A stretch of 64,000 nt of DNA from Pukyongia sp. (lineage in GTDB: Bacteria; Bacteroidota; Bacteroidia; Flavobacteriales; Flavobacteriaceae): contig JASBSY010000014.1 of assembly GCA_030148705.1 (NCBI GenBank), positions 62,001 through 126,000 on the forward strand, given 5' to 3'. A model generated the notes under the pieces. It saw only the letters and a list, made by a program, of their open reading frames with translations. It was not told the DNA's origin and made no database searches. Position 1 is the stretch's first letter. Each line of letters starts with the position of its first letter. The translations under genes and the position numbers were made by a program. Positions 53,519 through 62,161 of the stretch are shown one piece after another.

Positions 53519-56500
53519 TTAATGTTTTTCTATTTTAAGTCTGGTTGTTACCTCATCGAAAGCAATTTCCATACCGCTCGCTAGTTCGGTTTCAAACTGT
53601 AATTCTTCCGTTAAGGTTTCTTCTTTTATATAATCTAAATTCTCGTCCACCGCCCGTTGCAGTTGCGCATCGAACTGAAGCGTTACATCAACCCGGTCTG
53701 TGACTTCGAAACCTGAATCTTTTCGCAAGTTTTGAATGCGGTTAACCAATTCTCTGGCGATCCCTTCATTCTTGAGTTTTGGGGTGATGGTAATATCGAG
53801 TGCAACCGTGATTCCATCATCGCTTGCTACCAGCCAGCCCTCGATATCCTGGGAGCTGATTATTACATCATCAAGGGTTAATTTAGTGTTTTTTTCATTA
53901 ATTAACACCGATATTTCACCCTCTTTTTCCAATTTCCCTATTTCCTCCTGACCAAACTTCATAATGGCCTGAGTAACAGCTTTCATATCCTTCCCGAATC
54001 GAGGCCCTAATTTAGCAAAATCGGGTTTGATCTGTTTTACCAGTATGCCTGATCCCTCATCTATTAACTCCACTTCCTTTACATTCACTTCCGACTTAAT
54101 AAGATCGGATACCGCCGATATCGCCGCTTTTTCAGAAGCACCCAGCACCGGGATCATTATTTTTTGCAAGGGCTGTCTAACCTTGATCTTTTCGCGTTGA
54201 CGTAACGATAAAACCAGGGAACTTATTGTCTGTGCACGCTGCATTTTTCGTTCCAGTTCTTTGTCGATATAGGTGGGCAAGGAAAGGGGGAAATCGCTTA
54301 AATGAACAGAGTTAACGGTTTCTTTATCAACACCTTTCGTAAGATCCCTGTAAAGACGGTCCATAAAGAATGGTGCAATGGGAGCTCCAAGCTTGGCAAC
54401 GGTAAGTAAACAACTGTAAAGTGTCTGGTAGGCCGAAATCTTGTCGTCGCCGTAGGATCCCTTCCAGAAACGTCTGCGGCTGAGGCGTACAAACCAGTTA
54501 CTCAGGTTTTCCTGCACGAATTCAGAAATCGCTCGGGCTGCTCGTGTTGGCTCGTATACCGAATAGGCCAGATCCACCCTGGCAATCAGGGTGTGAAGTT
54601 CTGAAAGTATCCATCGGTCTATCTCGGGACGCTGCTCCAGTGGGATTTCCGCCTCGGAATAGTTAAACTGATCCAAATTGGCGTACAGGCTGAAAAAACT
54701 ATAGGTATTGTACAGGGTTCCGAAGAACTTATTACGAACCTCTGCAATTCCATCACTGTCGAATTTCAGGTTATCCCAGGGATTGGCATTGCTTATCATA
54801 TACCACCTGGTAGCATCCGGGCCGTATTGCTCAAGAGTTTCAAACGGATCGACTGCATTTCCAAGACGTTTCGACATTTTCTGCCCGTTCTTGTCGAGTA
54901 CCAGTCCGTTGCTCACCACATTCTTATAGGCCACATCGTCGAAAAGCATGGTAGCGATGGCGTGTAAGGTATAGAACCACCCACGGGTTTGATCCACGCC
55001 TTCGGCTATAAAATCGGCTTTGCGCCAGGTTTCCTCTACTTTTTCCTTGTTCTCGAAGGGATAATGCCATTGCGCATAAGGCATACTCCCGCTGTCGAAC
55101 CATACGTCGATAAGATCGGCCTCTCTTTTCATAGGTGCCCCTGAATTAGACACAAGAATGATCTCGTCAACAATGTTTTTGTGAAGGTCTACTTTGTCGT
55201 AATTCGTTTCGGAAAAATCGCCAATTTCGAAGTCTTTAAAGATATCCTCCTTCATTAAGCCGGCTTCCACAGCTTTTTGCATCTCCTGTTTTAATTCGGC
55301 AATACTGCCTATACATTTGGCTTCTCTGCCATCGTCGGTTCGCCAGATCGGCAAGGGTATTCCCCAGTATCGCGATCGAGAAAGATTCCAGTCGTTTGCA
55401 TTGGCAAGCCAGTTTCCAAATCGTCCTTCCCCGGTTGCCTTTGGTTTCCAGTTAATAGTTTCATTGAGTTGAAACATACGATCCTTAAAATCGGTTACCT
55501 TGATAAACCATGAATCCAGAGGATAATAGAGAATTGGCTTATCGGTTCGCCAGCAATTTGGATAGCTGTGAACATATTTTTCGACCTTAAAGGCCTTGTT
55601 CTCGGTTTTTAATTTAATGGCCAATTCCACATCAACGCTCTTCTCGGGAATCTCCGCCTCGTCATAATATTCGTTCTTCACATATTTTCCGGCAAATTCA
55701 CCCATTTCAGGACGGAAGCGTCCCTGGAGATCGACCAGTGGCACCAGGTTACCATTGTCATCTTTCACCAGTAATGGCGGTACTTCAGGCACGGCTTCTC
55801 TCGCTACTTTAGCATCATCGGCTCCAAAAGTAGGCGCAGTATGAACGATCCCTGTACCGTCTTCCGTAGTTACGAAATCGCCTGTGATTACCCTGAATGC
55901 ATTCTCCGGATTATCGTTTGGAAGCGCATAAGGCAATAATTGTTCGTATTTAATTTCTTCCAGCTGAGCGCCTTTGAAGGACTTTTCTACATAGTACGGT
56001 ATCTTCTTGTCTCCTTGCTGATAACTGCTCAGCTCTTCCGTAGATTCGACCGCTTCGTATTTGGTTGCGAATTGTGTGGCTACCAGATTTTTCGCAAGCA
56101 CCACATTTATAGGTTTGAAAGTATATTGATTAAAGGTTCTTACCAATACATAGTCGATCTTCGGACCAACGGTAAGGGCGGTGTTGCTTGGGAGAGTCCA
56201 GGGAGTGGTGGTCCAGGCCAGGAAATGAATATCGCCGTAACCTCTTAAGATTCCGGGCAGGGAGTTGGCAACGGCTTTAAACTGCGCTACCACGGTAGTA
56301 TCTGTAACGTCCTGGTAGGTGCCCGGCTGATTGAGTTCATGCGAACTCAAGCCCGTTCCGGCCTTGGGCGAATAAGGTTGTATTGTATATCCCTTATAGA
56401 GCAGGTCTTTATTGTAAATCTCTTTCAGTATCCACCACACCGTCTCCATGTACTTCGGCTTATAGGTGATATAGGGGTCGCTCATATCCACCCAATACCC

Positions 56501-56920
56501 GTAACGTTCGGTTACCTTGTTCCAAACATCGGTATAGCGCATAACGGCCTTTTTACAAGCCGCGTTATAGTCTTCCACGGAAATCTTAGTGCCGATATCT
56601 TCCTTGGTTATTCCAAGTTCCTTTTCAACACCCAGTTCAATAGGCAAACCATGAGTATCCCAGCCCGCTTTGCGGTCTACTTTAAATCCTTTCTGAGTTT
56701 TATACCGACAAAAGATATCCTTGATAGCGCGGGCCATCACATGATGTATACCCGGCAGTCCGTTCGCAGATGGCGGACCTTCAAAGAATACAAATGGTTC
56801 TGCCCCTTCACGAATGGCGATACTCTCTTCGAATATCTTTTCAGATTTCCAATAATCGAGTATTTCTTCACCTAGTTTAGGAAGGTCGAGGCCTTTATAT
56901 TCCTTAAAATTCTTGCTCAT
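53519..56920 (-). CDS. ileS: Isoleucyl-tRNA synthetase
   Basis: This 1133-residue enzyme starts at ATG 56920 (MSKNFKEYKGLDLPKLG); the open frame extends upstream without family similarity. It has the class I ATP motif region GPPSANGLPGIHHVMAR, editing domain WTTTPWTLPSNTAL, DWNLSRSRYWGIP, DVWFDSGSMPYAQWHYP and KMSKRLGN. The length and the GPPSANGLPG form suggest the long, eukaryote-like type rather than the E. coli type; this type is often less sensitive to mupirocin, which is only a family-level remark. Confidence 0.96.
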   Translation of the reverse strand: MSKNFKEYKGLDLPKLGEEILDYWKSEKIFEESIAIREGAEPFVFFEGPPSANGLPGIHHVMARAIKDIFCRYKTQKGFKVDRKAGWDTHGLPIELGVEKELGITKEDIGTKISVEDYNAACKKAVMRYTDVWNKVTERYGYWVDMSDPYITYKPKYMETVWWILKEIYNKDLLYKGYTIQPYSPKAGTGLSSHELNQPGTYQDVTDTTVVAQFKAVANSLPGILRGYGDIHFLAWTTTPWTLPSNTALTVGPKIDYVLVRTFNQYTFKPINVVLAKNLVATQFATKYEAVESTEELSSYQQGDKKIPYYVEKSFKGAQLEEIKYEQLLPYALPNDNPENAFRVITGDFVTTEDGTGIVHTAPTFGADDAKVAREAVPEVPPLLVKDDNGNLVPLVDLQGRFRPEMGEFAGKYVKNEYYDEAEIPEKSVDVELAIKLKTENKAFKVEKYVHSYPNCWRTDKPILYYPLDSWFIKVTDFKDRMFQLNETINWKPKATGEGRFGNWLANANDWNLSRSRYWGIPLPIWRTDDGREAKCIGSIAELKQEMQKAVEAGLMKEDIFKDFEIGDFSETNYDKVDLHKNIVDEIILVSNSGAPMKREADLIDVWFDSGSMPYAQWHYPFENKEKVEETWRKADFIAEGVDQTRGWFYTLHAIATMLFDDVAYKNVVSNGLVLDKNGQKMSKRLGNAVDPFETLEQYGPDATRWYMISNANPWDNLKFDSDGIAEVRNKFFGTLYNTYSFFSLYANLDQFNYSEAEIPLEQRPEIDRWILSELHTLIARVDLAYSVYEPTRAARAISEFVQENLSNWFVRLSRRRFWKGSYGDDKISAYQTLYSCLLTVAKLGAPIAPFFMDRLYRDLTKGVDKETVNSVHLSDFPLSLPTYIDKELERKMQRAQTISSLVLSLRQREKIKVRQPLQKIMIPVLGASEKAAISAVSDLIKSEVNVKEVELIDEGSGILVKQIKPDFAKLGPRFGKDMKAVTQAIMKFGQEEIGKLEKEGEISVLINEKNTKLTLDDVIISSQDIEGWLVASDDGITVALDITITPKLKNEGIARELVNRIQNLRKDSGFEVTDRVDVTLQFDAQLQRAVDENLDYIKEETLTEELQFETELASGMEIAFDEVTTRLKIEKH

Positions 56921-57044
56921 TAACGTATGCCTTTCATTAAGGCTGCGAAAATACGGAATTTTGGATAAAAATTCTACTGTAAGCAACTACAGTTCAATCT
57001 ATCTCCAAAAAGTTCTATCTTTAACTCAAACAAGCACCAATCGA

Positions 57045-57968
57045 TTGAAGAACTTATTCTTTTTACTGCTGTTTATTCCATTATTTGCGCAGGCTCAGGA
57101 ATACGTAGACCTGTTGAGAATAGGATACGGGCAAACGTTTAATAACGAATTCGAAGGCACCGACAGCAGCACCTATGTAAAATCGTTCGAAGCAGACCTA
57201 ACCATTCCACTTGTACTAAACGAAAATCACGCCATTATAACCGGTTTGTCGTTTAGTCGTAATAACCTGCAGCTGTTTCCCAATGATGAATTTACCAGCT
57301 TATACAGCACCGCCTTTAAGATTGGCCTGGCATCTACACTGGATGAACGATGGAGTACCACTGTCGTACTGCTGCCCAAGATAGCTTCAGATTACGAAAA
57401 TATTTCTGCGGACGACTTTTACTTTGGTGGATTTGCCCTGCTGAAATTACAGAAGAAAGAAAACCTTACTTATCGGTTCGGAGCCTATGCATCCCAGGAA
57501 GCTTTTGGAATATTTGCCACCCCTATTGTTGGCTGGTATTATTTAAGTGAGAACCATCGTTTCGAGATGGATATGTCCCTTCCTATCGTTGCCGATATTA
57601 ATTATTGCCTGGGAATTACAACCGTCGGCCTTGACTATGTGGGAATAGGACGTAGTTTTAATATCACGAAGGAGTCTGCCTCTCCGCTATACGCAGACCT
57701 GAGTTCCCTGGAATTTTCCGGCTATCTTCAATTCAATGTGCTTCGGAAAAGTGTATTGTTGAGAGCCAAGTTGGGCTATTCGAGTAATAACTTCGAGATG
57801 TACCGCCAGGGGGAAGAAATCGATCTCGGACTGTCGGCTTTTAGTTTCGGCGATGACCGCACCCAATTAAACCCTTCGTTAAACGGCGGAATATTTCTTA
57901 AATTTGAAGCTATATACAGGTTCCATCTCACAAAAGAGAAGGAGGCAGTCGATACTCCCGCCAAATAA
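57045..57968 (+). CDS. DUF6268-family outer-membrane beta-barrel protein
   Basis: The likely start is TTG 57045, giving MKNLFFLLLFIPLFAQAQ as signal peptide and 307 residues. The open frame continues upstream for 44 codons into the start of ileS on the other strand, but that part has no signal-like features. The mature protein alternates strands and turns (IGYGQTFNNEFEGTDSS, LTIPLVLNENHAIITGLSFS, FGGFALLKLQKKENLTYRFG), ending in aromatic-rich YRFHL. It is an outer-membrane barrel of unknown role, 9 bases before a zinc-ribbon gene. Confidence 0.75.
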   Translation: MKNLFFLLLFIPLFAQAQEYVDLLRIGYGQTFNNEFEGTDSSTYVKSFEADLTIPLVLNENHAIITGLSFSRNNLQLFPNDEFTSLYSTAFKIGLASTLDERWSTTVVLLPKIASDYENISADDFYFGGFALLKLQKKENLTYRFGAYASQEAFGIFATPIVGWYYLSENHRFEMDMSLPIVADINYCLGITTVGLDYVGIGRSFNITKESASPLYADLSSLEFSGYLQFNVLRKSVLLRAKLGYSSNNFEMYRQGEEIDLGLSAFSFGDDRTQLNPSLNGGIFLKFEAIYRFHLTKEKEAVDTPAK

Positions 57969-57977
57969 TATTGTATT

Positions 57978-58331
57978 ATGGAACGCAGTTGTCCGGTATG
58001 CGGCGACCGAATAATTGGTCGCGCCGATAAGAAATTTTGTGGCGATGGATGTCGCAATGCTTACAACAACGCCCTCAACAAGGATAGTAAGAAGCTGGTA
58101 AGGAACATCAATAACCGACTCAGGAAAAACTACAGGATCCTTGAAAAACTAAATGTTAAGGATAAGACCAAAACCAGGAGAGACGAACTACTGCAACATG
58201 GGTTCAACTTCGAGCTTATTACCAGTCAGTACACTACCCAGACAGATTCTGTTTACAACTATGTATACGACCAAGGGTACCTTCAATTGGATAATGAATG
58301 GATCTTATTAGTAAAAAGAGGCTCCGATTGA
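57978..58331 (+). CDS. Zinc-ribbon protein of unknown function
   Basis: This 117-residue protein starts CPVCGDRIIGRADKKFCGDGC, a four-cysteine zinc ribbon like DUF2116. A basic helical region (YNNALNKDSKKLVRNINNRL) and a short beta-rich end (YDQGYLQLDNEWILLVKR) follow. It may bind nucleic acid or act as a small regulator; this is inference. The stop is 5 bases from the convergent CBS gene, with no terminator between. Confidence 0.75.
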   Translation: MERSCPVCGDRIIGRADKKFCGDGCRNAYNNALNKDSKKLVRNINNRLRKNYRILEKLNVKDKTKTRRDELLQHGFNFELITSQYTTQTDSVYNYVYDQGYLQLDNEWILLVKRGSD

Positions 58332-58336
58332 GGGAC

Positions 58337-58801
58337 TTATTTCCAATTTCGTCCTTTTAACTGTAGTGCGGCCTTGAGCACGTCCCTTTGACTGATCTGC
58401 CCAACCAGTTTTCCGTCCTGAATGATTGGAAAACGGCGATGCCGGGATTCAAGGAATTTGTTTGCAGCATCGAACACATTCATGTCGCCGTCGATGGTGT
58501 CGACATTTCGGATCATGTGTTGCTCCACTTTGATATCTTCCATGGGATGGTTATAATACCTGCTTTCGCTAATCTGCTTCATACAATCGCCTTCAGAGAT
58601 AATTCCAATTAATTCGTATTTCTCGTTTACCACCGGTCCTCCCGAGATCTTTTTCTTTATAAGGGTATCCATAACCTCCAACACTGTCTGTTCAGGTCTG
58701 AAAGTAATCAGGTTTCTCGTCATATAATCCGATACCTTAATATTTTGGGCTGTGCCTTTAGTGGGTTTGGCTCTTTTCCCTATATAACTTTTAATCCCCA
58801 T
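58337..58801 (-). CDS. CBS-domain protein
   Basis: This 154-residue protein consists of two CBS domains: VSDYMTRNLITFRPEQTVLEV with ISGGPVVNEKYELIGIISEGD, and VEQHMIRNVDTIDGDMNVFD with RRFPIIQDGKLVGQISQRDV. Paired CBS domains bind adenosine nucleotides and act as energy sensors. There is no enzyme domain attached, so it probably acts in trans. A -7-like TATATTTA lies upstream. Confidence 0.9.
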   Translation of the reverse strand: MGIKSYIGKRAKPTKGTAQNIKVSDYMTRNLITFRPEQTVLEVMDTLIKKKISGGPVVNEKYELIGIISEGDCMKQISESRYYNHPMEDIKVEQHMIRNVDTIDGDMNVFDAANKFLESRHRRFPIIQDGKLVGQISQRDVLKAALQLKGRNWK

Positions 58802-58907
58802 GCTGTTAGGTTTTGTTTGTTTAACTAAATATAATAAAATTCACCGAACTTGAGGCGTTCCCGGCCCTTTGACTAAAAATCGTACATTTATCTGAAAATC
58901 ATTCTGA

Positions 58908-61319
58908 ATGAAACATCTCTCCGCTTTTATAGCCTTTTTATTGATTTGCGGGCTTACTTACTACAGTTTTTTTAGCCTGATGCCGCGAAAAGGCAGTCCG
59001 GCAACTACTCCCCAGACAGAGTTCTCAACCGAACGCGCCCTCGTACCCTTAAGGGAAATAAGCAAAGCCCCGCATTACCATGCCAATGCAGAACACACCA
59101 GAGTACGGGAATACCTGGTATCGGAACTTGAAAAATCCGGACTTGAAGTTGAAACTCAGAAGGGATATGTTTCTTCCCTGAACTGGGCTAAGGTTGAAGA
59201 AGGGGATTCTTCGGTGTATTATCCGGCAGGATATAACCTCGATCAACCCATTAACATTATGGCTCGCCTGAAAGGTACCGGAAGCGGAAAAGCCTTGCTG
59301 CTCCTATCACATTACGACAGTGCCAAAGTACCATCTCCGGGCGCCAGCGATGCCGGAAGCGGGATCGTTACCATTTTAGAAAGTCTCAGGGCATACAGGG
59401 CATCGGGCAAAACCCCGCTAAATGATATCATAGTGTTGTTCACAGATGCAGAAGAAATTGGGCTGGATGGCGCGGCTTTGTTTGTTAAAGAACATCCATG
59501 GGCCAGGGATGTAGGCCTGGTCCTTAATTTCGAAGCCAGGGGCAGTGGCGGCCCCAGTAATATGATCCTCGAGACCAATGGTGGCAATAAGAACCTCATA
59601 AAAGCATTTATCGAAGCCGACCCGGAATACCCGGTAGCCTCCTCGCTTATGTACAGCATTTACAAAATGCTCCCAAACGATACCGATTCCACGGTCTTTA
59701 GGGAAGAAGGAGATATAGATAGCTTTTTCTTTGCCTTTATCGATGATCACTTCGATTACCACACGGCTAACGACACCGTTGAAAACCTCGACATAGAAAC
59801 CTTGGAACACCAGGGCAGTTACCTGCTGCCGCTCCTTCACTACTTTGCCGATGCCGATCTCACCAGCTTAAAATCGGGTGAAGACTATGTGTATGTGAAT
59901 ACTCCGCTGATAAAAATGATAAGCTATCCCTTTTCCTGGATACTGCCTATGCTACTCATAGCGCTTTTACTTTTTGTCGGATTCACTTTTTATGGAATTG
60001 CAAAACACAGAATCTCCCTACGCTCGGTTGGAAAAGGATTTCTGGCTTTCCTGATTGCCCTTCTAAGCTGTGGTGTACTGGGATTTTTTGGATGGAAGCT
60101 CATTATGGCCGTCTATCCGGAATACCACGAGATCCAACACGGGTTTAAGTACAACGGCCACAGTTATATAGCCTTCTTTGTATTTCTCAGTCTCGCCATC
60201 ACCTTTCTCGTATACCGTAAGTTTGGCAGGAAGCAGGCGGTGGCCGGTATGTATGTAGCGCCTCTTACCATATGGATGCTTATCAATGTCCTTGTCTTTG
60301 TTGTGATCAAGGGAGCGGGTTATTTTATAATTCCCGTGTTTTTCGGACTTATAAGCTTATGGTTGCTAATTTTCCGGGAACGTCCTAACTTGATAATTCT
60401 GGCCCTGCTCGCCGCACCCGCCCTTTTCCTTTTTGCTCCTTTGATACAGTTTTTCCCCGTGGGATTGGGGTCGGATCACGTGTTTATAAGTTGTGTGTTT
60501 ACAGTGTTACTTTTCGGTTTGCTGTATCCAGTTATCGGATTTTTTCGTTTGAAGCGATTAGTCGCCTCCGCCTGTTTTATTGTGGCCATCGGATTTTTGA
60601 TCGAAACCATTGCTACAAGCGATTTTACCGAAGAACGTCAAAAGCCGAACAGTCTTGTCTATTACCTGGACACCGACACCGGCAACTCGTATTGGGTAAC
60701 CTACGATCACATCCTGGATAGCTGGACGAAGGGATATCTGGGGGAGGATCCGGAGGATGCCTCCCGCTACATCAGCTCAGCGACCGGCAGTAAATACAAT
60801 ACCTCCTATCGCTATGCCGCTAAAGCTCCACTAAAAAATATTCCCGCTTCAAAAGTAGTATTAAACGAAGATAGCCTGACGACTACCGGGCAACGAATTT
60901 CATTTACCATAATTCCTCAACGGCCTTTGGCCGAGTTGTTTATTTATGCGGATACTACCTATACGTACAAGGACTTGTCGTTTAACGGGGTGGCCGCAGA
61001 GCAGGATAGTGACGGAAACGCCTTAGCCAATGTATATAACAAGCGGTTGCTGAGGTACTATATGTCGAATGGTGACTCACTAAATGTATCTTTTACCACT
61101 ACTATGATGGAACCCATGGAGTTCATGGTGGTTGAATATTCATTCGACCTTATGGACCATCCGCAATTTACCGTGACCAAACGCCCGGTAAACACTATGC
61201 CTAAGCCCTTTATAAATACCGATGCTATCGTACTCAAACAGACTTTTTCAACCGATGAGCTAGTTCCACTGATACAAGAGACAACCACTATTGATGAATC
61301 ATTAATACCAAATGAGTAA
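58908..61319 (+). CDS. M28-family metallopeptidase with polytopic membrane C-terminus
   Basis: This 803-residue protein has an N-terminal membrane anchor (LSAFIAFLLICGLTYYSFF). The M28 zinc peptidase domain spans about 45-310: LLSHYDSAKVPSPGASDAGS (His, Asp ligands), FTDAEEIGLDGAALF (catalytic and metal Glu) and DYHTANDTVENLD (last His). Residues about 330-570 have eight or so hydrophobic helices, then a periplasmic beta-rich tail. This is the architecture of eukaryotic Fxna/ERMP1-like peptidases. Its end overlaps by 8 bases the start of the next gene. Confidence 0.9.
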   Translation: MKHLSAFIAFLLICGLTYYSFFSLMPRKGSPATTPQTEFSTERALVPLREISKAPHYHANAEHTRVREYLVSELEKSGLEVETQKGYVSSLNWAKVEEGDSSVYYPAGYNLDQPINIMARLKGTGSGKALLLLSHYDSAKVPSPGASDAGSGIVTILESLRAYRASGKTPLNDIIVLFTDAEEIGLDGAALFVKEHPWARDVGLVLNFEARGSGGPSNMILETNGGNKNLIKAFIEADPEYPVASSLMYSIYKMLPNDTDSTVFREEGDIDSFFFAFIDDHFDYHTANDTVENLDIETLEHQGSYLLPLLHYFADADLTSLKSGEDYVYVNTPLIKMISYPFSWILPMLLIALLLFVGFTFYGIAKHRISLRSVGKGFLAFLIALLSCGVLGFFGWKLIMAVYPEYHEIQHGFKYNGHSYIAFFVFLSLAITFLVYRKFGRKQAVAGMYVAPLTIWMLINVLVFVVIKGAGYFIIPVFFGLISLWLLIFRERPNLIILALLAAPALFLFAPLIQFFPVGLGSDHVFISCVFTVLLFGLLYPVIGFFRLKRLVASACFIVAIGFLIETIATSDFTEERQKPNSLVYYLDTDTGNSYWVTYDHILDSWTKGYLGEDPEDASRYISSATGSKYNTSYRYAAKAPLKNIPASKVVLNEDSLTTTGQRISFTIIPQRPLAELFIYADTTYTYKDLSFNGVAAEQDSDGNALANVYNKRLLRYYMSNGDSLNVSFTTTMMEPMEFMVVEYSFDLMDHPQFTVTKRPVNTMPKPFINTDAIVLKQTFSTDELVPLIQETTTIDESLIPNE

Positions 61320-62118
61320 AACAGTTGCCATAGCGGGTATGGGTTGGTTGGGGTTACCTCTGGCCAGGCATTTGGAAGTGCTGGGGTACCAGGTGAAAGG
61401 CTCGGTTACTTCAGAAGAAAAAGCAGCGAAGTTGAGGGCGGGTGGTTATCAGGCCTTCAATATAGAAATCTCCGAGGGTGGAATTTCCGGAAGTCTGAAT
61501 CAATTTCTTGAGAATACAGATTTTCTGGTGATAATGATTCCGCCTGGTCTCAGGAAACATACCGGGGCCGATTACGTCTTGAAAATGACCTATTTTCTTT
61601 CAGCAATTGAAAAATCCAATGTTGAGAATGTCATTCTGGTAAGCAGTACTTCCGTTTACGGGGATGCCCAGGGAATCGTTAATGAAATGCAATCGCCAAA
61701 ACCTGAAACTCAGGCCGGGAAACAACTGCGGCAGGTAGAGCAGTTGTTTTTTACTTCAGAAAAAATAAAGACCACCATCGTTCGCTTTGGAGGTCTGTAT
61801 GGGGGTAGCAGACAGCCTGTGCGATATTTGGCAGGCAGAAAAGAATTGAATAACGGAGATGCTCCTGTGAATTTGATTCACCGGGTAGACTGCATAGGCA
61901 TCCTTTCGGAAATCATCAAGCAAGGGGCATTTGGATATGTTTTTAATGCAGTTATGCCCGCTCATCCGAAAAAGCGTGACTACTATAGTAAAACAGCAGT
62001 CATGTTAAACCTCGATCCGCCTAAATACTCCGGGTCGGCAAAAGACGAAAATTTTAAACAGGTGGATTCGGTTAATATTTCGAAGATTCTGAATTATACA
62101 TTCAAGAAGTCGTTATAA
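61312..62118 (+). CDS. NAD(P)-binding SDR-like protein (YeeZ-like)
   Basis: This 268-residue protein has an N-terminal Rossmann motif VAIAGMGWLGLPLARHLEVL, then SVTSEEKAAKLRAGGYQ, LVIMIPPGLRKHTGADYV, the extended-SDR VILVSSTSVYGDAQGIVNE, and IVRFGGLYGGSRQPVRYLAGR. It resembles E. coli YeeZ, whose substrate is not known. The ATG overlaps the M28 gene end, so they are cotranscribed. Confidence 0.85.
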   Translation: MSKTVAIAGMGWLGLPLARHLEVLGYQVKGSVTSEEKAAKLRAGGYQAFNIEISEGGISGSLNQFLENTDFLVIMIPPGLRKHTGADYVLKMTYFLSAIEKSNVENVILVSSTSVYGDAQGIVNEMQSPKPETQAGKQLRQVEQLFFTSEKIKTTIVRFGGLYGGSRQPVRYLAGRKELNNGDAPVNLIHRVDCIGILSEIIKQGAFGYVFNAVMPAHPKKRDYYSKTAVMLNLDPPKYSGSAKDENFKQVDSVNISKILNYTFKKSL

Positions 62119-62121
62119 TAA

Positions 62122-62143
62122 AAAAGAGCCCGAAGGCTCTTTT
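62122..62143. terminator. Bidirectional terminator
   Basis: AAAAGAGCC (62122-62130) pairs with GGCTCTTTT (62135-62143) around a CGAA tetraloop, with A- and T-runs on both sides. It separates convergent genes, the YeeZ-like gene and the M13 peptidase. Confidence 0.85.
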
Positions 62144-62161
62144 AAATTTTCGATCAAGGTA

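Noticed and set aside
56339-56875. Open frame of 178 codons antisense to ileS
   Set aside because: It is fully within the conserved synthetase and shows no domain or signal.
56913-57044. N-terminal extension of the DUF6268 protein
   Set aside because: The extra 44 codons overlap ileS, show no signal peptide, and a good signal peptide starts at TTG 57045.
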